A stretch of DNA of 64,000 nucleotides from Mauremys mutica (lineage: Eukaryota > Chordata > Testudines > Geoemydidae). A program made the position numbers and the translations under genes. The DNA is taken from assembly GCF_020497125.1 (NCBI RefSeq), contig NC_059072.1, forward strand, positions 277,804,045-277,868,044, written 5' to 3'. The notes below the pieces were generated by a model that was not told the origin of the DNA, ran no database searches, and worked only from the letters and a program-made list of their open reading frames with translations. Of this stretch, positions 56,036 to 64,000 are shown one piece after another (the stretch's first letter is position 1; the number at the start of each line of letters is the position of its first letter).

Positions 56036-58585
56036 ATGGCGGGGGACGTGGCGGGGGAGACCCCTCGCGATGCTCCCTCCGCCCCTCCTCCAGACACCCC
56101 CATGTCCATTCCCCAAGCCTCTACCTCGACCGCCGCTGCCGGTCTATCTGTCACCGCCCCCGCTGGGGCACCTGCAGTGGCGAGTACCGGGGAGACGTCC
56201 GCTGCTGCCACATCCCTCGCCCCTTCTGATTCGGGGGGAGCCCCCCCAGCCAGTGGGAAAGGTCGGGGTGGGAAGAAGGGTAAGGGCCCCGCTAAAAAGA
56301 CCAAGCCCTCCATGGCGGGGCCTCCCCCCACTGCCGTGGCCCCGCTACCGGCCGCGGCATCCCTCCCCACTGTTCCCTCTACCAGCTCCGCGGGTGTCCC
56401 TCCCCCAGCCCCCTGGGCGTATGCCCAGGTGACGGCGGCCCCCCCGCCTGCCGCTGCTCCTCCGACCGCCGCTTCCGCTTCCATCTATAGCGGCCGGGGC
56501 CCCTTCCCCACCTTGACCAGGAAGCACGGCGTCCGTTGCCTCCTGGTGTCCGCCTTGCCCCACGTGGAGATCTACGTGCGGGCGTTGGCGAGGGTGGTGG
56601 GGCCCACGGCCATCGTGGCGGCCTCCAAGATGTACGGGAAGGTAGTCTTCTTCCTGGCGTCGGAGGCTGCCGCCCAGGAGGCGGTAGAGACGGGTCTGGC
56701 GGTGGGGGGCGTGTTCGTGCCCCTTGAGCCCTTGGAAGACCTGGGGGTCCGCTTGATCCTGACCTCCGTCCCTCCCTTCCTGCCCAATGCCGCCCTGCTG
56801 CCCGCCCTTTCTGCCCTGGGGCGTCCTATTTCTGTCATCAGCCCTCTCCCGTTGGGCTGCAAGGACCCCGCCCTCCGTCACGTCCTCTCGTTCCGCCGGC
56901 AAGTGCAGCTTCAACTGCCGCCGGCGGCGCGTGACGGAGAGGCGCTCGAGGGGTCCTTTGTGGTCCCCTACCAGGGAGCCCGCTACCGGGTGCATTACTC
57001 AACGGGGGAGGCCCGGTGCTACCTCTGCCGGGCGATGGGGCACGTCCAGAGGGACTGCCCCTTGGCCCGGCACGGAGGGGCGTCCGGGACCCCCGAGCCC
57101 CGGCAGGGTGCCGGCCCCGCCATCGCCGGTGCCCCCGACCGCCCGGTACCCAGAGCCGCCCCTCCTCCTTCTCAGTCCACCGCTGTGGAAGAGGGTGCGG
57201 CGGAGATAACGCCGGGCGTGGGAGAGGGCCCGCCCCAGGGAGACTCCTCCCTCGTTCCTGTTGCCCCTCCATTGCTTCCCCGACTCTCTGAGCCATTGCC
57301 CTTGCCCCCAGTCCCGACCCCTGTTAGCCAGCCCCCGGATGATGCCATGGAGGGCTGGTCCTTAGTACAGGGGAAGCGGGGCAAGCGGAAGGCTCAGGCC
57401 CCATTACGTCTTTCGGATTCGGAGACCCCCCGGAAGAGCAGGAAGGGGGTCTCTGATGACAAGCCTTCCGCCTTGCCCCCTGACGACGCCCGTTTTGTGG
57501 TGCCGGCTGGGGACGACGTGGCAGCACCGGACGGTGACGCTGCCCCTCCTCCATGGTCCCTTCCCGAGGGAGCCCCCGAGGGAGCCCCTCTTGCCCCCTT
57601 GCCATCCGAAGCCCCCACAAGCGCTGAGGTGGGCGTTGCTTCGGGTGTTGGCGGGGAGGGCCCCGGGGTGGCGGATGGCGATCTCCCCTCCATCTATGAG
57701 GAGATCGAGGCCCTGGGTCTGACCCCAGTTACACAGGGGGAGGACGACCCTTTGCAAACGGGCCTTGATCTGAGCAACCTCACTACGGTCCCCCTGTCCC
57801 CGGGTTCCCTGCCCCTGAATGATGCTTCTGCTCCCGCCTCTGAGGGTCCCCTGGGATCTTCCATCAGCCCGGCTGCAGGTGGCACCTCACTGACGGCCGC
57901 CGAGCCCATTGCAGCGACGGCCGGTGCCCCGCTACCCGGACCCGATTCCCAGGGGTTGTCCCTCTTGGGTGTGGGCCAACCGACCCCTGACCCCACCCTT
58001 GTCCCCTCCACCTCCCGTGATGCCATTGCCGCCCCTGGGGATACTCCCCAGGGTGCGGCCTTAGTTGGTTTTCCCTGCCCTGACCCATCAGGGGCTGCTG
58101 TTCTCCTTCCGCCGCCCCCTGTTGAACTGGGGAGCGGGGCGGACCGCGTGACGTCGGCCCATCAGACGCCACGTCGAGGGTCTGCCCCCTGCCTGCCCGC
58201 CTCGGTGGGCCACGGGGTTGTGATGGGGGCCCCGCTGGGGGACGGTCATCGATCCGTTATCCCGCCCCCCCATGTGCTGCGGGAGGAGCTGCGGGAGTTC
58301 CTTGAGGACGTCCGTGGCTCCCGTAACAAAGTCCATCTTGCGCTCCAGCGGTGGGGGGATTTCCACCTGATCCTCCGGGCCGCAAAGGCCCTCATGGGGG
58401 AGGGTAAGGGGACCGGGAAGCAGGCCGCCGCGGCCTACCGGCGGGTCTGCTTCTTCCGTGACTCTCTGCACACCTACGGGTTTGGTCACGGATTGCTGCG
58501 CGGCCCGACGGAGGCCGTGGGCGTGTCTGCCGGCGAGGATCCCCCCCAGCACTCCTCATGGCGCCGATCATCTTTGCCACTTTGA
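56036..58585 (+). CDS. LINE ORF1 protein, CCHC zinc-knuckle RNA-binding, 849 residues
   Basis: The presumed RNA-binding chaperone packs element RNA with ORF2 protein. Residues 1-160 are Ala/Pro-rich and disordered-looking. About 165-310 form a folded RRM-like region (GVRCLLVSALPHVEIYVRAL, then GKVVFFLASEAAAQEA). A zinc knuckle follows, C328-x2-C331-x4-H336-x4-C341 in RCYLCRAMGHVQRDCPL. About 345-740 is a long Pro/Ala/Gly-rich linker. Residues about 745-825 are a basic helical C-terminal domain (REELREFLEDVRGSRNKVHL, KQAAAAYRRVCFFRDSL). The ATG at 56036 is the first in frame after the leader and has ATGG context. No internal stop, so the frame looks intact. It overlaps ORF2 by 28 nt in another frame. 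Host genes for zinc-knuckle proteins are an alternative only in name; context fixes it as LINE ORF1. Confidence 0.88.
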   Translation: MAGDVAGETPRDAPSAPPPDTPMSIPQASTSTAAAGLSVTAPAGAPAVASTGETSAAATSLAPSDSGGAPPASGKGRGGKKGKGPAKKTKPSMAGPPPTAVAPLPAAASLPTVPSTSSAGVPPPAPWAYAQVTAAPPPAAAPPTAASASIYSGRGPFPTLTRKHGVRCLLVSALPHVEIYVRALARVVGPTAIVAASKMYGKVVFFLASEAAAQEAVETGLAVGGVFVPLEPLEDLGVRLILTSVPPFLPNAALLPALSALGRPISVISPLPLGCKDPALRHVLSFRRQVQLQLPPAARDGEALEGSFVVPYQGARYRVHYSTGEARCYLCRAMGHVQRDCPLARHGGASGTPEPRQGAGPAIAGAPDRPVPRAAPPPSQSTAVEEGAAEITPGVGEGPPQGDSSLVPVAPPLLPRLSEPLPLPPVPTPVSQPPDDAMEGWSLVQGKRGKRKAQAPLRLSDSETPRKSRKGVSDDKPSALPPDDARFVVPAGDDVAAPDGDAAPPPWSLPEGAPEGAPLAPLPSEAPTSAEVGVASGVGGEGPGVADGDLPSIYEEIEALGLTPVTQGEDDPLQTGLDLSNLTTVPLSPGSLPLNDASAPASEGPLGSSISPAAGGTSLTAAEPIAATAGAPLPGPDSQGLSLLGVGQPTPDPTLVPSTSRDAIAAPGDTPQGAALVGFPCPDPSGAAVLLPPPPVELGSGADRVTSAHQTPRRGSAPCLPASVGHGVVMGAPLGDGHRSVIPPPHVLREELREFLEDVRGSRNKVHLALQRWGDFHLILRAAKALMGEGKGTGKQAAAAYRRVCFFRDSLHTYGFGHGLLRGPTEAVGVSAGEDPPQHSSWRRSSLPL

Positions 58586-61500
58586 ACGCCCGGGGCTGTA
58601 GGATGGGTCTCCGCAGGAGCCAGGTGCTCTCCTTCCTTCGGGACGGGGGGTACTCTGTGGTTTTCCTGCAGGAGACCCATACGGATCCGGCCGCTGAAGC
58701 TAGCTGGCGGCTGGAGTGGGGGGACAGGGTCTACTTTAGCCACCTCTCAGTTCGCTCGGCAGGAGTGGCGACCCTGTTCTCCCCCGACCTACGGCCCGAG
58801 GTGCTGGGGGTCGCCGAGGCTGTGCCGGGCCGCCTGCTGCACCTCCGGGTCCGCATGGAGGGGCTTGTGGTTAATCTCGTCAACGTCTACGCCCCGACAT
58901 CGGGCCTGGAGAGGTTGCGTTTTTATCAGCAGGCGTCCGCCTTCCTCGGCTCTCTGGATCCTCGTGAGTGCCTGGTCCTGGGCGGGGACTTTAACACCAC
59001 CCTCGAGGAACGGGACCGCTCGGGGACCGAGCAGTGCCCGGCCGCCGCGGACGTCCTCCAGGAGATCGTCGAACGGCACTTCCTGGTGGACGTCTGGCGT
59101 GACCACCACCCGGATGACGTCTCGACGTTCACCTTCGTCCGGGTGGAGGCCCATCGGTCGCGCCACTCCCGGCTGGACCGCATTTACCTGTCACGTTTCC
59201 ACCTTTCACGAGCCCACTCCTCCAGCATTCGGCTGGCCCCCTTTTCGGATCACCACCTTGCCACCGTGACGGCCTCTCTCTGCGCGGAGAGGCCGGGGCC
59301 GGCCTATTGGCATTTTAATAATAGTTTGCTGGAGGATGCGGGCTTCGTGGCGTCCTTCCGGGAGTTCTGGCTGGCCTGGCGAGGGCAGAGGCGCGCCTTT
59401 CCTTCGGCGCGGCGATGGTGGGACCTGGGGAAGGTGCGCGCCCGGCTCTTCTGCCGCAACTACACCCGGGGCGCCAGCCGACGGAGGGATGTGGCGATAG
59501 AGCGGTTGGAACGGGAGGTTTTGAAGCTGGAGAGGCATCTGGCCGCCAGCCCCGAGGATCCATTCCTCTGTGGAGCGTGCCGGGAGAAGCGGGAGGAGCT
59601 CCGGGCCCTCGAGGATCATCGAGCCCGGGGTGCCTTTGTTCAATCCCGCATCCGCCTCCTTCGGGAGATGGATCGCGGCTCCCGCTTCTTCTACACCCTG
59701 GAGAACAGGAGGGGGGCCAAAAAGCACGTCACCTGCCTCCTGGCGGAGGACGGCACCCCCCTCACGGATCCGGCGGAGATATGCGGGAGGGCCAGGGCCT
59801 TCTACGCAGCTCTTTTCTCCCCGGATCCGACCGATCCTGACGCTTGCAGAGTGCTCTGGGACGGACTCCCGACGGTCAGCGCGGGCGACCGGGACCGGCT
59901 AGAGCTGCCTCTCACTCTGGCCGAGTTCTTGGAAGCCCTCCGTCGCATGCCCACCAATAAATCTCCGGGCATGGACGGGCTGACCGTGGAGTTCTACCGC
60001 GTGTTCTGGGACGTCCTCGGCCCAGACCTAGTCACCGTCTGGGCCGAGTCTTTGCGGGGCGGGGTCCTCCCTCTCTCGTGCAGGCGAGCCGTGCTCGCCT
60101 TATTGCCGAAGAGGGGGGACCTCCGCAATTTACGGAATTGGCGTCCCATCTCGCTCCTCAGCCCGGACTACAAAATCGTTGCGAAGGCCATCTCGATGCG
60201 GCTAGAGTCCGTGCTGGCGGACGTGGTCCACCCAGACCAGACCTACACCGTCCCGGGCCGCACGATCTTTGATAATCTGTATCTGGTCCGGGACCTTCTG
60301 GAATTAGGGTGTAGGGATGGTCTGTCGTTCGCCCTCTTGTCCCTGGATCAGGAGAAGGCGTTCGACAGGGTGGACCACGGGTATCTCCTGGGCACTCTGC
60401 AAGCGTTTGGCTTCGGACCCCAGTTTGTGGGTTTTCTCCAGGTGCTGTACGCTTCCGCGGAGTGTCTGGTCAGGCTCAACTGGACCCTGACCGAGCCGGT
60501 CAGCTTCGGGCGAGGAGTGCGGCAGGGGTGTCCCCTCTCGGGTCAGCTGTACGCTCTGGCGATCGAGCCCTTCCTCTGTCTCCTCCGTCCTCCATCCCCG
60601 GAGGATGACGGGGTTGGTGCTCCGGGAGCCGGAGCTGCAGCTGGTCCTGTCGGCATATGCCGACGATGTGCTCCTCGTGGTCCAGGACCCGGGCGACTTG
60701 GCGCAGGTGGAGGCTTGCCAGGCCGTTTATTCGGCAGCCTCTTCCACCCGGGTCAACTGGGTCAAGAGCTCTGGCCTGGTGGTAGGGGACGGGTGGCAGG
60801 CGAGCTCCCTCCCACCCGCGCTTCAGGCCATCCGGTGGAGCGCGGGTCCGCTGCTCTATCTCGGCGTTTACCTTTCTGCCACACATCCGTCTCCGCCGGA
60901 GAACTGGCATGGTTTAGAGGGCGGGGTGAGGGCGCGGCTCCGGAAATGGACAGGACTACTCCGGTGCCTCTCTCTTCGAGGGAGGGTGCTGGTGCTGAAT
61001 CAATTAGTCCTGTCCATGCTCTGGTACCGGCTCAACGCCCTGGTCCCGGCCCCAGATTTCCTGGCCAACGTCCGGACGGCGGTTCTGGAGTTCTTCTGGC
61101 CAGGAACGCACTGGGTCTCTGCAGGGGTCCTCCACCTGCCCCTGGAGGAGGGGGGGCAGGGCCTGAAGTGCCTGCGCACTCAGGTCCACGTCTTCCGCCT
61201 CCAGGCCCTGCAGAGGCTCCTGTATGGTGTGGGTAGTCCGGCGTGGAGCGTATTGGCGCACACCTTCCTCTGCCGCTTCCGAGGGCTCCGATACGACCGG
61301 CAGCTCTTTTATCTCCATCCGAGAGGTCTTCCGCGAGACCTCTCTGGGCTGCCGGTCTTCTACCAAGACCTCCTCCGGACCTGGAAGCTCTTTTCAACGA
61401 CCAGGTCCGTGGCGGCCACCGTGGGGGTTGATCTCCTCGCGGAGCCCCTGCTACATAACCCCCAGCTCCGTGTGCAGGTGGCGGAGTCCCCCGCGGTGCG

Positions 61501-62488
61501 CCAGAGGCTGGTCTTGGCAGGAGTCACCAGGGTCGGAGACCTCCTGGACTACGACCGGGGAGATTGGCTGGATCCCCTGACGCTCGCTCAGCGCATGGGG
61601 CTCTCCAGCCCTCGTACCCCCCAGCGCGTACTTCAGGAGGTGAAGGCCGCTTTACTGCCCGCTGCTCGGGCCTACCTCGACCGGGTCCTGCGAGAGGGCA
61701 TGCCCCGCCCACCTTCCACCCCGGGCCCTGTGGATCTTTTTATCGGGCCTCTGCCCCGTGGACCCAATCACCCCCCTCGCCCTTTCACTGCGAGCCGGCT
61801 GCCCGATCTGCAGCCGGTTCTGTTCCAGACCGCGCCAAGAAAACATCTGTACACGCTCGTGCTCCACACGCTTCACTACCTCACCCTCGCGTCCCGCCCC
61901 AATACAAAATGGCGGGACCTCCTGCCACCTCTCGAGGGTGAGGAGCCCCGGTGGGCCAGCCTGTATTCTGCCCTAGTCCCGAGGCCCGCCGGGGATGTCA
62001 GTTGGCGGCTCCTTCACGGGGCCGTGAGCACGGGCGTGTACTTGGCGCGGTTTACCCCTGTCCCCAACACCTGCCCCTTTTGCGGCGTGAAGGAGACCCT
62101 GGCGCATGTTTATTTAGAGTGCGCCAGGTTGCAACCCCTGTTCCGGCTCCTCTTGGATCTCCTATTGCGTTTTTGGTTGCACTTTTCCCCTCACCTGTTT
62201 ATCTATGCACTCCCCATCCGTGGCCCCACGAAGTCGCGGGATCTCCTTGTCAACCTCCTCTTAGTCCTGGCCAAACTGGCCATCTATAAAACCAGGGAGA
62301 GGAGGTTGGCCGATGGGATTTCCTGCGACTGTGGGGCCTATTTCCGCTCCTCCGTCCGTTCACGCATCCGGGCGGAGTTCCTCTGGGCGGCGTCCACTGG
62401 CTCCCTTGACGCCTTCGAGGAGCAGTGGGCGTTGTCCGGGGTTCTCTGCTCGGTGTCCCCATCTGGTTCCCTTCGTTTAGCCCTATGA
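58558..62488 (+). pseudogene. LINE ORF2: APE endonuclease and reverse transcriptase, one frame break
   Basis: The N-terminus is an APE-type endonuclease. Catalytic positions read N10 (FATLNARG), E39 (FLQETH), D144 and N146 (GGDFN), D207 (SRLDRIYL) and S230-D231-H232. The RT begins near 59950 with NKSPGMDGLTVEFYR. LPKRGDLRNLRNWRPISLLS, LSLDQEKAFDRVDH (first catalytic Asp) and GVRQGCPLSGQLYALA follow. Frame 1 is then lost between about 60575 and 60605, and the next frame resumes with LVLSAYADDVLLV (YADD at 60656-60667). The rest runs to 62488, including LYLGVYLS, SMLWYRLNALVP and a C-terminal CCHC (C-x2-C-x7-H-x4-C in CPFCGVKETLAHVYLEC, about 62073-62123). Undoing one base would give roughly 1,310 codons. 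The break is a 1-base gain or 2-base loss, or a sequencing error; I cannot tell. Confidence 0.92.
60575..60605 (+). other. Reading-frame break in ORF2
   Basis: Upstream, frame 1 encodes YALAIEPFLCLL; downstream, frame 2 encodes TGLVLREPELQLVLSAY. Both flanks look like continuous RT sequence, so a single indel lies in the CT-rich 'ctctgtctcctccgtcctcc' region. If real it removes the catalytic YADD from the product. Ribosomal frameshifting is not expected here. Confidence 0.8.
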
Positions 62489-62669
62489 CCTCACTCCCGC
62501 TCCTGTTTTTTTCATTAGTTGTCCCACGTACTTAGTTAGTGTCCCGGACCTGTGGATCCTCTCCTTAGGCTGGGGGGAGGTCCTTTAGCAGTGGGCGGGC
62601 TTCGCCCGCCCACTTCCTGGATACTAATAGGACCAGACTCCTGTACCACACTGGCCTGGGTCTGTCACA
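62489..62669 (+). other. 3' UTR of the Tx1 LINE with perfect hairpin
   Basis: Contains GTGGGCGGGC, loop ttc, then GCCCGCCCAC (62591-62613), a perfect 10-bp stem. It is followed by 'ggaccagactcctgtaccac' and 'actggcctgggtctgtcaca', the element end. No poly(A) or tandem repeat tail. In LINEs a 3' structure is often recognised by the element's own RT; that role is inferred here. Confidence 0.75.
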
Positions 62670-62673
62670 GTAT

Positions 62674-62734
62674 GTACATTGAAATTAATGTCTATCAGCA
62701 TTTACTGATAAAAATCTTATCCTTCTGAATCTAC
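62674..62734. mobile_element. Old repeat 'B', right part
   Basis: 'gtacattgaaattaatgtct' and 'cagcatttactgataaaaat' continue the sequence cut at 54199. Confidence 0.55.
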
Positions 62735-62879
62735 CTATAATGCAATGAGGTCATGTGGTTCCCATGAGGCACTACCTCCCTTCCCCTAAGAGTTTCCTTA
62801 ATTGTGTAAATTTTTTTGACAAAAATGAAATTGTTTTTGTCATTTTTTTTCCTGAAAAAAGTAGTTTTCTGACCAGTTC
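62735..62879. mobile_element. Old MITE 'A', right arm
   Basis: 'ttcccatgaggcactacctc' is the inverse of 53771-53795, and the end 'ttctgaccagttc' is the inverse of the start at 53472. Outer target duplication not resolved. Confidence 0.7.
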
Positions 62880-64000
62880 ATAAATGTACCAAGAACTTGC
62901 TAAACTTGAAAGTGTAAACCACATTTTACCTGTTCGGGAGCCAGCTACAAAAGGGGGAGGGACCATCTCCCTTACACAAGCCAGCCACAAAACAGACTTT
63001 ATGCCCCATTGACTGCAGCGATTACTCCTGACTGGCATTAGCCACTCAGAAAGAGGCAGGGCCATACTGCACACCACCCAGCATAATTGGTATTCCACCA
63101 AGGGGAACGCCTACAGAACACCCTTGAATCCTCACCATATCCACAAGCTGCAGGACATGGATCATTTGAACTTTGTGCTTACCATCCGTTTAACCATAAT
63201 ACAGAAAGGAAACATTTCCAAATTTGGAAATGGGGATGAGTGTAGGAAAATGCAGACATACCCATAAGGATTCCCATCACAATTACAAGCAAAAGACAAG
63301 TTTGGGACTCAAGGAGGAAGCATTTCTGGGTATGATCACTGTCACAAGAATTTAAACAAGAACTTTTAAATATTTACAATAACCAAGAATGATCAGATAC
63401 TGAACAAAGCAATACTTAATCCAAATTGGATCCCATTCCCACACTTATATTACAATATGCTATCCCAGATTAACAACAAAAATGAACTCCCCCTATTTAT
63501 TGAAATCTAAAAACCTGCAATCTCCTTCATCTCCTGGTTTAATAGAAATCAGATATACTGATGTTATTGTGTTGTAAACTGTAAATGCAAGATCATAAAG
63601 GACTGTACATTTATTTTTAAAGTGCTACCATCAGTGTATTCAATAATAATTGTAGAAAATTGCTCAGTCTTTCTTCAGCTACTGCTTGGCAAGTAATTTC
63701 ATCTGAACATATAGGCCTTAATGATCCTTTGTAGTAAAGTTGTACTAAATCCTTATATGCTAAAGGGATTTAAATTTAGGATACTTAGCAAAGTATAGAT
63801 GTGCTAAGAGTTTACCTGGGAGCTGCTAAGTGCCAGGCTGATAAATAATGAATGAGCTGCCTTGGTTCATCTGATCCTCTCTCGCCTTGTCCATATTGTG
63901 GAAAAGCATTGTGTAAGACAACTTGCTGACGAACATTTTTCCCTAGTGTGGAAAGGTGAGCCATGTTTTGGCTTTGGCTTCCCAGTGGTTAAGCGTTAAA
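62880..64000. other. AT-rich non-coding DNA to window end
   Basis: No gene is recognised. The minus-strand ORF 62772-63101 spans the MITE edge and has no domain. Confidence 0.55.

Larger units (their letters stand above)
54200..62669 (+). mobile_element. Tx1-clade non-LTR retrotransposon, about 8.5 kb, nearly complete
   Basis: The element has a 1.84-kb 5' region, ORF1 (56036-58585), ORF2 (58558-62488) and a 180-bp 3' UTR, in that order on the plus strand. It is strikingly richer in G+C and CpG than the flanks, which argues for a recent insertion or conserved coding. Both sides read GTAT (54196-54199 and 62670-62673), a possible 4-bp target duplication. The ends are TGTGACA... and ...TGTCACA, an inverted heptamer, and there is no poly(A) tail. 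Clade call: APE-type endonuclease, CCHC-bearing ORF1, and RT/C-terminal CCHC motifs as in the L1/Tx1 group. One frame break in ORF2 makes it inactive as read. Confidence 0.92.

Noticed and set aside
56345..58172. Large antisense ORFs across LINE ORF1
   Set aside because: Shadows of a GC-rich coding sequence with few stops on either strand.
1..64000. CRISPR array, prokaryotic operon, or host protein-coding exon
   Set aside because: No regularly spaced direct repeats of CRISPR type, no ribosome-binding-site organised genes, and no recognisable host exon with splice sites were seen.

Overview
The window looks like vertebrate nuclear DNA with no convincing host gene. The background is AT-rich and stop-riddled, and almost everything recognisable is a transposable element. 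The mix is CR1 LINEs with their octamer 3' ends, a Tx1-clade LINE, an RTE-like LINE, solo LTRs, many short hAT and PIF/Harbinger elements, a DIRS-like pol remnant, and MIR- and tRNA-derived SINEs. That points to a non-avian reptile, most likely a turtle. The assignment is inferred from repeat content, not from a host gene.

Layout: 1-14 kb is AT-rich non-coding DNA with two 333-bp hAT-type foldback elements, a minus-strand solo LTR (4741-5771) and a CR1 3' end. A second solo LTR lies at 14414-15471. From 15 to 23 kb there are SINE remnants, a C-rich minisatellite and a PIF/Harbinger fragment. An RTE-like LINE fragment (about 23.3-25.3 kb, minus strand) has one in-frame stop in about 530 codons. 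From 26 to 38 kb there is a dense cluster of hAT elements (one nested in another, both target duplications intact), CR1 pieces, a strongly palindromic PIF/Harbinger MITE, tandem SINE units and DIRS-like pol debris. A 1.8-kb PIF/Harbinger element at 45779-47592 sits inside a CR1 3' terminus. CR1 copies follow at 48.0-48.6 and 50.1-50.9 kb.

The main feature is a near-complete, very GC- and CpG-rich Tx1-clade LINE at 54200-62669. It has a 1.8-kb 5' region, an 849-codon ORF1 with a CCHC knuckle, and an overlapping ORF2 (APE endonuclease, reverse transcriptase, C-terminal CCHC). A single reading-frame break lies just before the catalytic YADD. It interrupts an older repeat, which itself interrupts a MITE, so the right arm of that MITE reappears at 62.7-62.9 kb. 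The LINE ends in TGTGACA and TGTCACA and is flanked by GTAT on both sides, which is unusual for a LINE.

The two LINE ORFs would act together as a retrotransposition RNP if intact. All other coding remnants (CR1, RTE, DIRS, Harbinger) are broken. Boundaries given with target duplications are firm; those described as approximate are not.
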